From positions 186,001 to 250,000 of the forward strand of contig CAWHHZ010000001.1 in the NCBI GenBank assembly GCA_963829355.1: DNA of 64,000 nt, read 5' to 3'. Position 1 is the stretch's first letter. Each line of letters starts with the position of its first letter. Source of the stretch: CAWHHZ01 sp963829355 (GTDB lineage: Bacteria; Acidobacteriota; Thermoanaerobaculia; Gp7-AA8; JAHWKK01). Under the pieces are notes generated by a model. The model saw only the letters and a program-made list of their open reading frames with translations. It did no database searches and was not told where the DNA came from. Made by a program: the position numbers and the translations under genes. Of this stretch, positions 9,297 through 18,839 are shown piece by piece.

Positions 9297-10136
9297 ATGA
9301 TTGACGACTCCATCCTTCTTCCCGTCATCCGCCGTGCCCTCGAGGAGGATCTTCCCGACATCACCGGGGATGCGATCTTCGAGAAGAACGACCTGGGCGC
9401 CGCGCAGGTTCTCGTGAAAGAAGACGGAGTGATCGCGGGACTTCGTGCCATCGAACTGACGGTACACGAGCTCGACCCCGAGGCCGTTGTCGAGCTTTTG
9501 GCATCCGACGGCGATTCGGTCGAGGCGGGAACCGTCGTTGCCCGGGTAAACGGCAAAGTCCGGGCGCTTCTCGCGGCCGAGCGCACCCTCCTCAACATCA
9601 TCCAGCGCGCCTCAGGGGTCGCCACGATGACGCGCAGGTTCGTCGACAGGGTCGAGGGAACCGCGGCAAAGATCGCCGATACGCGAAAGACGATCCCCGG
9701 GCTCCGCCTGTTCGACAAGGCTGCCGTCGCGGCTGGCGGTGGGACCAATCACCGCCTCGGACTTCACGACATGTTTCTGGTCAAGGACAACCACGTCGAC
9801 AGGGCCGGGGGAATCCGGCCAGCGATCGAAGGAGCCCGGAGCTCCGGGATCGATCGACCTCTCATGGTGGAGGTCCGCTCTCTCGAGGAGCTCGAGGAAG
9901 CTCTCGAGGCGAGCCCCGATTTCGTCCTGCTCGACAACATGTCCCCGGCAACGATGAGAGAGGCTGTCGCGCTCCGTGATCGGCGGTCGCGGTCCAGGGT
10001 CGTGCTCGAGGCATCTGGTGGAATCACGCTGGAAACAGTCAGAGAAGTCGCGGAGACCGGCGTCGATCGGATCTCGGTCGGAGCACTCACTCATTCGGCT
10101 CCCGCCCTCGATATCTCGATGAAGATGAGTCGTTGA
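9297..10136 (+). CDS. nadC: nicotinate-nucleotide pyrophosphorylase (quinolinate phosphoribosyltransferase)
   Basis: 279 aa. It converts quinolinate and PRPP to nicotinate mononucleotide in de novo NAD synthesis. The family pattern is complete: EEDLPDITGDA near the N-terminus, the central DTRKTIPGLR motif with catalytic Arg/Lys, GGGTNHRLGLHDMFLVKDNH, and LEASGGI in the phosphate-binding end of the barrel. Its stop codon lies inside the first unit of the downstream GTCGTTGAG repeat array, so the array abuts the coding end exactly. No other NAD gene is adjacent. Confidence 0.95.
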   Translation: MIDDSILLPVIRRALEEDLPDITGDAIFEKNDLGAAQVLVKEDGVIAGLRAIELTVHELDPEAVVELLASDGDSVEAGTVVARVNGKVRALLAAERTLLNIIQRASGVATMTRRFVDRVEGTAAKIADTRKTIPGLRLFDKAAVAAGGGTNHRLGLHDMFLVKDNHVDRAGGIRPAIEGARSSGIDRPLMVEVRSLEELEEALEASPDFVLLDNMSPATMREAVALRDRRSRSRVVLEASGGITLETVREVAETGVDRISVGALTHSAPALDISMKMSR

Positions 10137-10364
10137 GTCATTGGGTCGTTGAGACATTGGGTCGTTGGGTCATTGGGTCGTTGAGACCTTGGGTCGTTGA
10201 GTCATGGGGTCGTTGAGTCATTGGGTTTGGGTCACCGGGTCATTGGGTCATTAGGTCATCAAATCACGGGGTCGAGGGGTTGAATCGCGGCTGTTCGTGG
10301 ACAGGGTCGAATCTTCGCCACGCTTGCTCCTCAAGGACTCAATGACCTCAACGACTCAATGACC
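10128..10364. repeat. GTCGTTGAGTCATTGG minisatellite with inverted tail
   Basis: A head-to-tail array of degenerate GGGTCGTTGAGTCATTGGG-like words runs from the nadC stop to about 10270. It ends near 10340-10364 with the same words on the opposite strand (CTCAACGACTCAATGACCC). It has the same head-array/inverted-tail plan as the GTGGAC arrays. No gene is credible inside. Confidence 0.8.
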
Positions 10365-10403
10365 CATCTCCCCAGTGGCAAGGACTTTGCCCCTGAGAGC
10401 GCC

Positions 10404-11354
10404 ATGACGCCACCGTCCGCCTTCCGCATCGTAGTCGTTGATGACGACCCAGCCATCCGACGTCTCATCCTGTTCTATCTGAGGAAAGCAGGTTACGACG
10501 TCGTCGAGTGTGTCGATGGGGCGGAAGGGCGCGATTTCCTCTTCAAGCACAGTTGGGACCTCGCGGTCCTCGACCGGCGTCTTCCGGACATCGACGGAAT
10601 CGAGCTCTGCCGCGAGCTGAAGCAGAAAAAGGACTTCCGCAACCGCTACATCATCGTGCTGACCGGCGAGGACGAAAAGGAAGCAAAACTCGAGGGGTTC
10701 GATCTCGGGGCTGACGATTACGTCACCAAGCCATTCCAGCCCGACGAACTGATCGCGCGCATCCGCGCCGCGAAGAGGATCGTCGACCTCCAGAAGGAGC
10801 TGATGGAGACCAACAGGCAGCTCGAGCTCCTTTCCATCACGGACGGCCTGACGCAGCTCTACAATCACCGATACTTTCAGGAAGAATTCGCCAAGGAGTT
10901 CGAGAAGGCGAAACGTTACGATCAGCCGCTCTCCCTCACCCTTCTCGATATCGACTTCTTCAAGAAGGTGAATGACACCTACGGACATGCCGCAGGAGAC
11001 GAGGTTCTCAAGGCGGTCGCCGAGACGTTTGCCAGCTCTGTTCGCGCGACCGACACAGCCGCTCGCTACGGCGGCGAGGAGTTCGCGGTGATCATGCCTC
11101 AGACCGACCTCGATGATGCCCGCGCGTTCGCAGAGAAGATCCGGTCGCTGGTCGAGGGCATGACGATTCCGACCTCGGAGGGAGAGATCTCCGTCACGGT
11201 CAGTATCGGTGTCTCGAGCGTCCCCTACAGTTCGCTGGGCGCACCGATCGCCATGGTGGAGGCTGCGGACAAGGCGCTCTACCGAGCGAAGGAGAATGGC
11301 AGGAATCAGGTGCACTACGAGAGGCGGGAAGACCCGCGACGACCTTCACACTGA
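10404..11354 (+). CDS. response regulator with GGDEF diguanylate cyclase domain (PleD-like)
   Basis: 316 aa from the ATG at 10404; an upstream in-frame ATG at 10359 is rejected because it lies in the repeat array. The receiver domain (about 5-125) has acidic residues VVVDDDP, phospho-acceptor Asp57 (LAVLDRRLPD) and Lys109 (VTKPF). After a helical linker comes a GGDEF domain (about 145-310) with intact GGEEF active site (223-227) and an RATD inhibitory I-site (214-217) exactly five residues before it. It should make cyclic di-GMP when phosphorylated, with product inhibition. Its 3' end overlaps that of the convergent HPt gene. Confidence 0.9.
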   Translation: MTPPSAFRIVVVDDDPAIRRLILFYLRKAGYDVVECVDGAEGRDFLFKHSWDLAVLDRRLPDIDGIELCRELKQKKDFRNRYIIVLTGEDEKEAKLEGFDLGADDYVTKPFQPDELIARIRAAKRIVDLQKELMETNRQLELLSITDGLTQLYNHRYFQEEFAKEFEKAKRYDQPLSLTLLDIDFFKKVNDTYGHAAGDEVLKAVAETFASSVRATDTAARYGGEEFAVIMPQTDLDDARAFAEKIRSLVEGMTIPTSEGEISVTVSIGVSSVPYSSLGAPIAMVEAADKALYRAKENGRNQVHYERREDPRRPSH

Positions 11355-11732
11355 CTGAGTCAGACAGAGGACTGGCAGGCCGGAACCGGCGTTTCGTTTC
11401 AGGTCCCTGTCGTCTGTATCGAGTTCTTTCCGGTTGCCGATCTCCTGGCTCAGCGCATTGACCAGCGGCTCGAGCGATTCGAACGCGCGGCCGCCACCTT
11501 CGTCGATCGCTTCGATCGCATCCTCGAGTTTCGCGGCATGTGAGGAGATCTCCGCGTAACCGTAGCTCCCACCTGCACCCTTCAGCTGATGCGCGAGATC
11601 GGCCATCCGTTTCAGGCTTTCCTCGGGGGGCGTGTTTCCAGAACCGTCCAGGCGCGATCTGATCTCGAGGATCTTCGCTTCCGCCTCGTCGAGGAATTCC
11701 TTCTGCAACTCCATAAGCTCAATATCCACCAC
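11346..11732 (-). CDS. histidine phosphotransfer (HPt) domain protein
   Basis: 128 aa. A small all-helical HPt domain with the phosphorylatable His48 in ADLAHQLKGAGGSYGY. No kinase or receiver domain is attached, so it is a free-standing phosphorelay intermediate, possibly for the neighbouring response regulator, with which it overlaps tail to tail by nine bases. The last ~20 residues, after the helical bundle, are low in recognisable structure. Start at the ATG at 11732. Confidence 0.82.
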   Translation of the reverse strand: MVDIELMELQKEFLDEAEAKILEIRSRLDGSGNTPPEESLKRMADLAHQLKGAGGSYGYAEISSHAAKLEDAIEAIDEGGGRAFESLEPLVNALSQEIGNRKELDTDDRDLKRNAGSGLPVLCLTQSV

Positions 11733-11800
11733 TGACTCCTGCCTGTTCCACTGTGCATTCGGTGTGCCCGGTACGCGTATGATGACTTGGGCAGGGACGT

Positions 11801-12434
11801 ATGAACACGCCGGCGATCAAAGTCAAACGGGCTTCCACTGGAGGCCTCGAGACCGTGGGATCCTCCCGACGAGGCAACTCGTATCACCCTTGTCGATAGT
11901 TGCACGGGCGACCCGGCGAGACTCGACACCGCGGTCACGGTCTTCCACGACGGAAGCCGCCTCTCGACGATCTTTACGATGCAGGACGACGGGGTGGTGG
12001 CGTCGATCTTCGGTCGCGATGCTGAACTTTGGCGGGAAGACGTCGTGGAGATCTTTCTGCAACCGGAGGAAGGGGACGTCTACTATGAATTCGAGGCCAG
12101 CCCGAACGGATCTCTCTTCGACGCACGGGTGACATTCCCTGGTCCTACACGCGAAACGATGTCGGTCGACCTCGGCTGGAACCTGCCGGGGCTCCGTTCG
12201 GCAGTACGGCGCGTGATCGGTCCCGGTCAGTCGGAACTGCTCGAGATCCTCGTCAGCGTCCCGTTCGAGGGTTTCGTGACCGGCGCTCCCCGGGAAGGCA
12301 GCGCGTGGCGCGCCAACTTCTACCGCATCGATCGCAGCCCGGCCGGGGACATGTATGCTGCGTGGAGTCCGAATCTCAAGGACCGGCCCGATTTTCACGT
12401 GCCCCGACGATTCGGGACCCTCGAGTTCGAATGA
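11801..12434 (+). CDS. CBM9/DOMON-like carbohydrate-binding domain protein, frameshifted
   Basis: About 210 aa if read through one frameshift. An ATG at 11801 opens MNTPAIKVKR; after about 11835 the homologous reading continues in another frame (WDPPDEATRITLVD, then TAVTVFHDGSRLSTIF, FGRDAELWREDVVEIFLQP, YYEFEASPNGSLFDARV). The ...D..LW..D.VEIFL.P pattern followed by Y.EFE..P.G...D is that of the CBM9-like/DOMON domain found in putative sugar- or heme-binding proteins. No signal peptide or catalytic domain is visible. The intact part is 11979-12434. The frame break is probably a sequence error. Confidence 0.65.
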
Positions 12435-12564
12435 AAGGTCACATTTTCCGATCCGTACGCAGCGCTTTGCCGTTTTGTGACCCCCCGCGGTTTTCACCGG
12501 AATGAATGAGGTGTACGCTCGTTTTTCGGTTTCGTGGATCGATTACGAGGTCCGCGATCATCCC

Positions 12565-13035
12565 ATGACTCTTCGACCACACATCAGAATCGTCACTGCA
12601 ATCCTGCTCCTGGCTGCCACCAGCATGGCGGCGCAGCCACACTGCAAAGCGGACGTCAAGGAATGCGAGCAGAAGATTCGGAACATTCTGGCGAACAGGC
12701 GCTACCTCGGCGTCACGCTCGTCGATACCCGCTGGGGCACGGTGATCAAGGAAGTGATGCCCGACAGCCCCGCCGCAAGAGCGGGATTGCAACCGGACGA
12801 CAGGATCATCGGCATCAACAATCACGACTGCACGCGTGCGGATCCGCAGGAAGTCAAGCAACTCCTGATGCCGGGAGGCCGTGCGGAGGATCTCGATGTG
12901 TGGATCTCCGTATGGCGAAGCGGAAAGCCGATCCGCCTCAAAGCGCGCCTGAGCTTGATGCCGAAGGAAAAAATCGACAAGATCGTCGAAAGGCACATCG
13001 AGACTGCGCACAACAACGATTCGTCCGACGATTGA
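12565..13035 (+). CDS. secreted PDZ-domain protein
   Basis: 156 aa from the ATG at 12565, which gives a good signal peptide (IVTAILLLAATSMAAQ); an earlier in-frame ATG at 12502 would bury it. After a short Cys-containing segment, a single PDZ domain spans about residues 45-125, with the carboxylate-binding loop RYLGVTL and VMPDSPAARAGLQPDDRIIGIN. There is no protease domain, so it is probably a periplasmic protein-binding adaptor. The acidic tail ends NNDSSDD. It stands alone between the DOMON-like gene and a sensor kinase. Confidence 0.78.
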   Translation: MTLRPHIRIVTAILLLAATSMAAQPHCKADVKECEQKIRNILANRRYLGVTLVDTRWGTVIKEVMPDSPAARAGLQPDDRIIGINNHDCTRADPQEVKQLLMPGGRAEDLDVWISVWRSGKPIRLKARLSLMPKEKIDKIVERHIETAHNNDSSDD

Positions 13036-13074
13036 GATCGCGTTTCGTGAGCAGTAGCCGTTGCGCCCTCTGAG

Positions 13075-14619
13075 GTGAACACATTTCGACGCTGCGCTCA
13101 CGTATCGCCGCCTTCAGCCCCACGATCGTCGTTCCACTCCTGATCGTTTCGGCCGCGTTCGGCGCTCTCGCGTTCCAATCCTACCGGCTCGCCACTCGAA
13201 TGGAGGCAGGACTGCAGTCGTTCGCCTTCGAATACCTTCACAGCTCGGCTGAGATCGCTGCACGCCGCGTGGATGCGGAGGTGTCGAGGATGATGGCACG
13301 TGCCGTCGAGGACTGGCAGCAGTTCGAGCGGGAAAAGGATCAGCCGGATTATGGCGATCTCGAACGATGGCTCCAGAATCATCCCTGGATGACCTACGCT
13401 ATTTTCGTCCCGGACATCGATCCGCTCGGCACGACCTACGCCAGCAGAGACTCGACTGTTCCCGAGGAAGAGCTCGGAGCCGTGGAGTTCTACACCTCGC
13501 AGGGAGCGATGCGGTACAGCTACGATCCTGCAGTCCTGCTCGCTCTCATACGAGGCGACCTGTTGACGCTCACCGACAACCACACGAGGGGCTTCAGCGA
13601 AACTGATGAGCTTCGAGAGCGGTCGCGCATCGAGCTGATCCCTCTCGAATCTTCCTCCGCGGTTCCCCTCAACCCGCCGGAGTCGTCGTCCGTGAGTCGT
13701 CCCGCTCTCATCTCCGGTTTCGGATTACGCGATCAGGGCATCGATTGCCGACGCTTTCATCGGCGCTGGATTGCAGAATCACCGCGTCGTCAGTGTCTGG
13801 CTCAGCGGCTTTGCACTGGTCATGCTGATCATCGCGGGCTCTCTCGTCTGGCGGGGGATCGTGAAGGAGCGAGACACCCTGGAGCTGCGCGCTGCACTCA
13901 TCGCGAATGTCTCACACGAGCTCCGCACCCCGCTGTCGATGATCCGGCTCGGCGTCGAGACGCTGAAGCGGGGAGGCGTCAATCTTCAGGAATCACAGAG
14001 GAGCGATATCGAGGACTCGATCCACCGGGAATCGATTCACCTCTCGCATCTGGTCGAAAACGTTCTCGATGTCGCACGAATGGAACAGGGGAACGCGAAG
14101 CTCGTACCGGTGCCCGTCGATCCGGCGGATATGGTCAGCTCCCTCGTCGGCGACTATCGGTCATGGCTGGAGAACAAGGGCTTCACCGTAAACCTCGACC
14201 TCGACCTCGACCTCGGAGAACAGATGTGGGACCGCGAGATGCTCTCCCGCGCTCTCCTGAATCTGATCGACAACGCGGTCAAGTACTCGGACGATCACAA
14301 GGAGCTGGATATTTCGGTCAAGGGGAAGGAGATGATCGCAATCTCGGTACGCGATCATGGCGTCGGTCTGCGAGCTGCAGACATCGAAAAGATCTTCGAA
14401 CCTTACTATCGGGCCCGCTTCTCCGACACTGAGACACGACGGGGCGCAGGGCTCGGGCTGACGCTCGTTCGACAGATTGTACGGGCGCACGGAGGCCAGA
14501 TGCAGGTTTCCTCGAGACCTGGTGAGGGCTCGACCTTCACGATGGTTCTTCCTCGCAGGGACGGACAATCCGCGGCTTCGCTTCCCAGAGACCGCGCTCG
14601 AACTGCAAAAGTGTTGTAG
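13075..14619 (+). CDS. membrane sensor histidine kinase, frameshifted
   Basis: About 510 aa across frame breaks. A GTG at 13075 probably starts it, with a one-base gap in the next few codons. Then come TM1 (FSPTIVVPLLIVSAAF), a periplasmic sensor region to about 13715, a second break, TM2 (GFALVMLIIAGSLVWRG, about 13800), and an intact HisKA/HATPase core (13860-14570). The core has phospho-acceptor NVSHELRTPLSMIRLG, N-box NLIDNAVKYS, DHGVGL, GAGLGLTLV and GEGSTF. The response regulator starts 41 bases downstream, so they form a two-component pair. The catalytic half is complete; the sensor half differs from known domains I can name. Confidence 0.8.
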
Positions 14620-14660
14620 TCTTTGACAAAAGCGATTCGTCGTCCAAGGAGAAGATCTGC

Positions 14661-15353
14661 ATGACCAAAGTTCTGATCGTCGAAGATGACGCCGGGCTCC
14701 GCCAGGGACTCGAGATCAACCTCCGACTCGAGCAGTATGAGACTCTCCAGGCAGCCGACGGCGAGGAAGCGATTCAACTCTTCCATTCCGAGTCGCCCGA
14801 TCTCGTCCTCCTGGATCTGATGCTGCCGAAGAAGAGCGGATTCGAAGTCCTCGAAGAGATTCGAAAGTACTCCCATGTTCCGGTCATCCTACTGACGGCC
14901 AGGGGCGCTGAGACGGATAAGGTCAGAGGTCTGCGAGGTGGAGCTGACGACTACGTCACCAAGCCGTTTGGTCTCCAGGAAGTCTTCGCACGGATCGCGG
15001 CGGTTCTGCGCAGGACCGAAGGGGAAAAGAGGGAAACCTACGAGGACGACCTGATCAGGCTCGATCCGGATACCCGTGAGGCTGAGGCACATGGTCAAAG
15101 CCTCAAACTCTCACCAAAAGAATTCGACCTGATCCTCTACCTCTTCAAGAACAAGGACCGCGTCGTTCCACGCGACGAGTTGCTCTCACGCGTCTGGAAC
15201 TATCGGGTCGACCTCAACCTGAACAGCAGGACCGTCGACACCCATGTCACACGCCTGAGACGGAAGCTTCAGAAAGCTGCGAGCACGGACGAAGACCTCA
15301 TCATCGGCGTGGCGAAGGTCGGCTACCGCTACATCGGCCTGACGAAGAAGTAA
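14661..15353 (+). CDS. OmpR/PhoB-family response regulator
   Basis: 230 aa with a strong AAGGAGAAG ribosome site. Receiver domain: acidic pair in VEDD, phospho-acceptor Asp52 in LVLLDLMLP, Lys101 in YVTKPF. A winged-helix output domain (about 130-228) has LSPKEFDLILYLF, RDELLSRVW, RTVDTHVTRLRRKL and VAKVGYRYIG. It is the partner of the upstream histidine kinase. Targets are unknown. Confidence 0.93.
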   Translation: MTKVLIVEDDAGLRQGLEINLRLEQYETLQAADGEEAIQLFHSESPDLVLLDLMLPKKSGFEVLEEIRKYSHVPVILLTARGAETDKVRGLRGGADDYVTKPFGLQEVFARIAAVLRRTEGEKRETYEDDLIRLDPDTREAEAHGQSLKLSPKEFDLILYLFKNKDRVVPRDELLSRVWNYRVDLNLNSRTVDTHVTRLRRKLQKAASTDEDLIIGVAKVGYRYIGLTKK

Positions 15354-15424
15354 GGAATCAGGCGGGGCGAGAAGTTAGCGGCAGGCAATGGCGCCGCGCT
15401 TTCTGGAAGGAAAAACAGGAGCCA

Positions 15425-15457
15425 GCTAGCGGAGCGACTGGGCGTCGCCCCGCTAGC
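15425..15457. terminator. inverted repeat between convergent genes
   Basis: GCTAGCGGAGCGAC and GTCGCCCCGCTAGC form a 14-bp stem with one mismatch and a five-base loop, placed between the convergent response regulator and lipoprotein genes. No strong T-run follows on either side. It may be a bidirectional terminator or a REP-type palindrome. Confidence 0.5.
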
Positions 15458-15481
15458 CTTCAATACTTCTGCGGAGCTCGA

Positions 15482-15754
15482 TCAGCGATCGTTGTCATCC
15501 GCCGGTGGGGTGATGTCAACATCCGGCGTGGTGATCGTCTCGGTCTCGGAGTTCACGTCGACCTCCGGAACTTCGACAGCAGTCGTGTCCGTGCCCACTT
15601 CGACCTCGGGCGCATCCACATCATATTCCGGCATCTGTCCACCCTGGACTTCGACCTCCGGCATCTCGCCTTCCTGCTCCTTTTCGACGTTACAGGCGGC
15701 GAACGGCATTACAAGAAGGATTGCGAACATCATCCCTAACAGTTTTTTCGACAT
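15482..15754 (-). CDS. small acidic lipoprotein with VEV/VDV repeats
   Basis: 90 aa from the ATG at 15754, preceded by a strong AAGGAGAG site. Signal peptide and lipobox MPFAAC. The mature part is built of short repeats around Pro-Glu-Val-Glu-Val (MPEVEVQGG, MPEYDVDAPEVEV, VEVPEVDV, TPDVDITPP) and is strongly acidic with no cysteine beyond the lipidated one. No family is recognised. It resembles in style the three acidic lipoproteins at 27764-28765. Confidence 0.75.
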   Translation of the reverse strand: MSKKLLGMMFAILLVMPFAACNVEKEQEGEMPEVEVQGGQMPEYDVDAPEVEVGTDTTAVEVPEVDVNSETETITTPDVDITPPADDNDR

Positions 15755-15888
15755 ATACTCTCCTTTTCTGAGTTCGGTTCCGTCGTAGCAAGATCCGTTC
15801 CGGCTCCTCATCAGAGTATCGCAACCGATCGACCCCCCGGTTGCCGCCGCGGCTCTTTCATTCCGCCCCTCGCCCCTGCTGGCGTCAT

Positions 15889-18732
15889 TCACTGCGCGAC
15901 CGCCTTCCGCTCGTCCGCTCTCTGATCGAGCACCTTCTTCAACCATTGCCCGGTCCAGCTCCCTTCGGTCGCGGCCACTTCCTCGGGCGTCCCCGCCGCA
16001 ACGATGCGGCCGCCACCCGCTCCTCCCTCGGGACCGAGGTCGATCAGGTAGTCCGCCGTCTTCAGAACATCCAGGTTGTGCTCGATGATTACCACGCTGT
16101 TGCCTCGATCCACGAGACCGTGAATCAATTGAAGGAGCTTCGCAACATCGTCGAAATGAAGCCCTGTCGTCGGCTCATCGAAAATATATAGTGTGCGTCC
16201 GGTCGCTCGCTTCGCGAGCTCCTTCGAGAGCTTTACACGCTGCGCTTCTCCGCCGGAGAGTGTCGTCGCAGGCTGGCCGAGACGGATGTAGCCCAGGCCG
16301 ACCTCGTTGAGTGTCGACAGCGTGCGGTTGATCTTCGGTATGTTCTGGAACACCTCGCTCGCCTGCTCCACCGTCATCTCGAGGATGTCGGCGATCGAGT
16401 GACCCTTGTAGAGCACCTGCATGGTCTCGCGGTTGTAACGCCGACCCGCGCACACGTCGCACGTGACGTAGATGTCAGGCAGGAAGTGCATCTCGATCTT
16501 GATCTGCCCGTCACCCTTGCACGCCTCGCAGCGTCCCCCCTTCACGTTGAACGAAAACCGCCCCGGCTTGTAACCACGCATCCTGGCCTCGGTGGTCTGC
16601 GACATGAGACTGCGGATCTCGGTGAAGACGCCAGTGTACGTAGCCGGATTAGAGCGCGGCGTCCGCCCGATCGGGCTCTGGTCGATGTTGATGATCTTGT
16701 CGAGTGCTTCGATCCCTTCGATCGAGTCGTGCTCTCCCGGCAGTGCGAGCGAACGATAGAACTCCCGAGCGACCGACTTATAGAGAATCTCGTTCACGAG
16801 TGTGGACTTGCCCGAACCAGAGACCCCGGAGACCGCAACCATGAGACCGAGAGGAATCTCGACGTCGATCGCCTTCAGGTTGTTCTCGCTGGCTCCCGAG
16901 ATCGTAATGCTGCCATTGTCCGGCGAGCGTCTCTCGCGTGGAACAGGAATCTCACGGCTCCCACGCAGATACTCGCCCGTCAGCGAGCGCTCGTAGCGCA
17001 TGATGTCGTCCATCGAGCCCTCGGCGACGATCTCTCCGCCGTGCTCACCCGCACGCGGCCCGAGATCGATCACGTGATCCGCCGACTCGATCGTCTCTTC
17101 GTCATGCTCGACGACGATCACCGTGTTCCCGAGGTCCCGCAGGCCGATCATCGCATCGATCAGACGGCGGTTATCGCGCTGATGGAGCCCGATCGACGGC
17201 TCGTCAAGGACGTAGAGAACACCCATCAGTTTCGAGCCGATCTGCGTCGCCAGACGGATGCGCTGCGCCTCACCCCCGGAGAGCGTCGCCGCGCCGCGCT
17301 CGAGCGACAGATAGCCGACACCGACCTCATTGAGAAAGTGGAGCCGGTCCCGGATTTCCTTCAGGATCTTTCCTGCGATGGCCTCGTCACGCTCCCGCAG
17401 GCTGATCTGCTGGAAGAACGTGCGGGCCTCGGAGAGTGGCCACTGGACGACTTCGCCGATCGATTTCCCCTCCACGGTCACGGCGAGGGCCTCCGGGCGG
17501 AGACGTCTGCCGTGGCAGCTCGAGCACGCCTGCGCACTCATGAACTTCTCGACCTCCTCGCGAAAGTCGTCGGAGTCCGCTTCGCGATAGCGGCGCTCGA
17601 GCATCGGAACGAGACCCTCGAAGCTTCCCTCGTACGAGTACGTGCTCTTCTTCCCCGAGTACTTGAACTGAATCTCCTCGTCGGAGCCGTAGAGAATCGT
17701 CTGCTGCACCTTCTCGTTCAGCTTGTTCCACGCCGTCGTGAGCCTGAACTTCAGGTGCTTCGCGAGCTGCTCGATCTGCCGTAGGCGCCAGTTCGAAGAA
17801 TTCTCGTTCCAGAGCGCGATGGCGCCATCGTTGATTGAGAGCGTGTCGTCCGGGATGAGCTTTCTCAGGTCGACCTCGAGAAGCCGGCCTAGCCCTGAGC
17901 AGTCGGAGCAGGCTCCGAAGGGCGAGTTGAATGAAAACAGGCGCGGCGTGATCTCACTGACCGAGATGCCGCAGTCGGGACAAGCGTAGTTCTGCGAGAG
18001 CAGCTCCACGCGGTCCTCGTCCACGTACTGGATCCGGATGAGACCCTTGCCGACTCTGAGTGCCGTTTCGATCGAGTCGGTCAGACGCTGGTCGATCCCC
18101 TCCTTCATCACGAGGCGGTCGATGACGATATCGATGTCGTGTTTCTTCTTCTTGTCGAGTGTTGGAGGATCGGAGAGCTCGACCATCTCCCCGTCGACGA
18201 TCGCGCGGGTGAAGCCTTCCTTCACCATCTGCTGCATCTGCTTCCGGTACTCCCCCTTCTTCCCCTGGATGTAGGGGGCGAGGACGACAAAGCGGGTGCG
18301 CTCGGGGAGCTCTTTCAGGTGGTCGACCATCTGCTGGACCGACTGCGGACGGATCTCGCGGCCACACTCCACGCAGTGGGGAGTTCCGACGGAAGCGTAG
18401 AGCAGCCGGAGATAGTCATAGATCTCGGTGAGGGTGCCGACGGTGGAACGAGGGTTCTTCGAAGTCGTCTTCTGCTCGATCGAGATCGCCGGAGAAAGCC
18501 CCTCGATGGAATCGACATCAGGCTTTTCCATCTGCTCGAGAAACTGGCGTGCGTACGCCGACAACGATTCGACATAGCGTCGCTGCCCCTCGGCGAAGAT
18601 CGTATCGAAGGCGAGGGACGACTTACCGGAACCACTGACGCCGGTGATGACGACGAACTGGTTGCGGGGGATGACGACGTCGATATTCTTGAGATTGTGC
18701 TCGCGCGCACCGCGGACGATGATTGAATCCAT
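15889..18732 (-). CDS. uvrA: excinuclease ABC subunit A
   Basis: 947 aa, full length. UvrA is the damage-recognition ATPase of nucleotide excision repair. Two ABC ATPase modules each have Walker A (GVSGSGKSSLAFD near residue 31, GVSGSGKSTL in the second half) and signature LSGGEAQR (with IRLA and VKLS). Zinc-binding cysteines appear as CVECG, CPDCG, and the C-terminal CEACKGDGQ ... CDVCAGRRY finger. No frame problem is visible. It is alone in its orientation block and no uvrB or uvrC is in the window. Confidence 0.97.
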   Translation of the reverse strand: MDSIIVRGAREHNLKNIDVVIPRNQFVVITGVSGSGKSSLAFDTIFAEGQRRYVESLSAYARQFLEQMEKPDVDSIEGLSPAISIEQKTTSKNPRSTVGTLTEIYDYLRLLYASVGTPHCVECGREIRPQSVQQMVDHLKELPERTRFVVLAPYIQGKKGEYRKQMQQMVKEGFTRAIVDGEMVELSDPPTLDKKKKHDIDIVIDRLVMKEGIDQRLTDSIETALRVGKGLIRIQYVDEDRVELLSQNYACPDCGISVSEITPRLFSFNSPFGACSDCSGLGRLLEVDLRKLIPDDTLSINDGAIALWNENSSNWRLRQIEQLAKHLKFRLTTAWNKLNEKVQQTILYGSDEEIQFKYSGKKSTYSYEGSFEGLVPMLERRYREADSDDFREEVEKFMSAQACSSCHGRRLRPEALAVTVEGKSIGEVVQWPLSEARTFFQQISLRERDEAIAGKILKEIRDRLHFLNEVGVGYLSLERGAATLSGGEAQRIRLATQIGSKLMGVLYVLDEPSIGLHQRDNRRLIDAMIGLRDLGNTVIVVEHDEETIESADHVIDLGPRAGEHGGEIVAEGSMDDIMRYERSLTGEYLRGSREIPVPRERRSPDNGSITISGASENNLKAIDVEIPLGLMVAVSGVSGSGKSTLVNEILYKSVAREFYRSLALPGEHDSIEGIEALDKIINIDQSPIGRTPRSNPATYTGVFTEIRSLMSQTTEARMRGYKPGRFSFNVKGGRCEACKGDGQIKIEMHFLPDIYVTCDVCAGRRYNRETMQVLYKGHSIADILEMTVEQASEVFQNIPKINRTLSTLNEVGLGYIRLGQPATTLSGGEAQRVKLSKELAKRATGRTLYIFDEPTTGLHFDDVAKLLQLIHGLVDRGNSVVIIEHNLDVLKTADYLIDLGPEGGAGGGRIVAAGTPEEVAATEGSWTGQWLKKVLDQRADERKAVAQ

Positions 18733-18839
18733 GGATCAGATCAAAACGCGGGAATGGGGCGTAAGGATTTCCGGGCGTGTGGGTCGGGCGTCTCGCCCGA
18801 TGTCAGCCGGCGTTCCGCCTGCTGACGAGCGCCGAAGAG

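Noticed and set aside
15754..15946. N-terminal extension of the acidic lipoprotein to 15946
   Set aside because: It would bury the signal peptide and lipobox, and the strong ribosome site is just before 15754.
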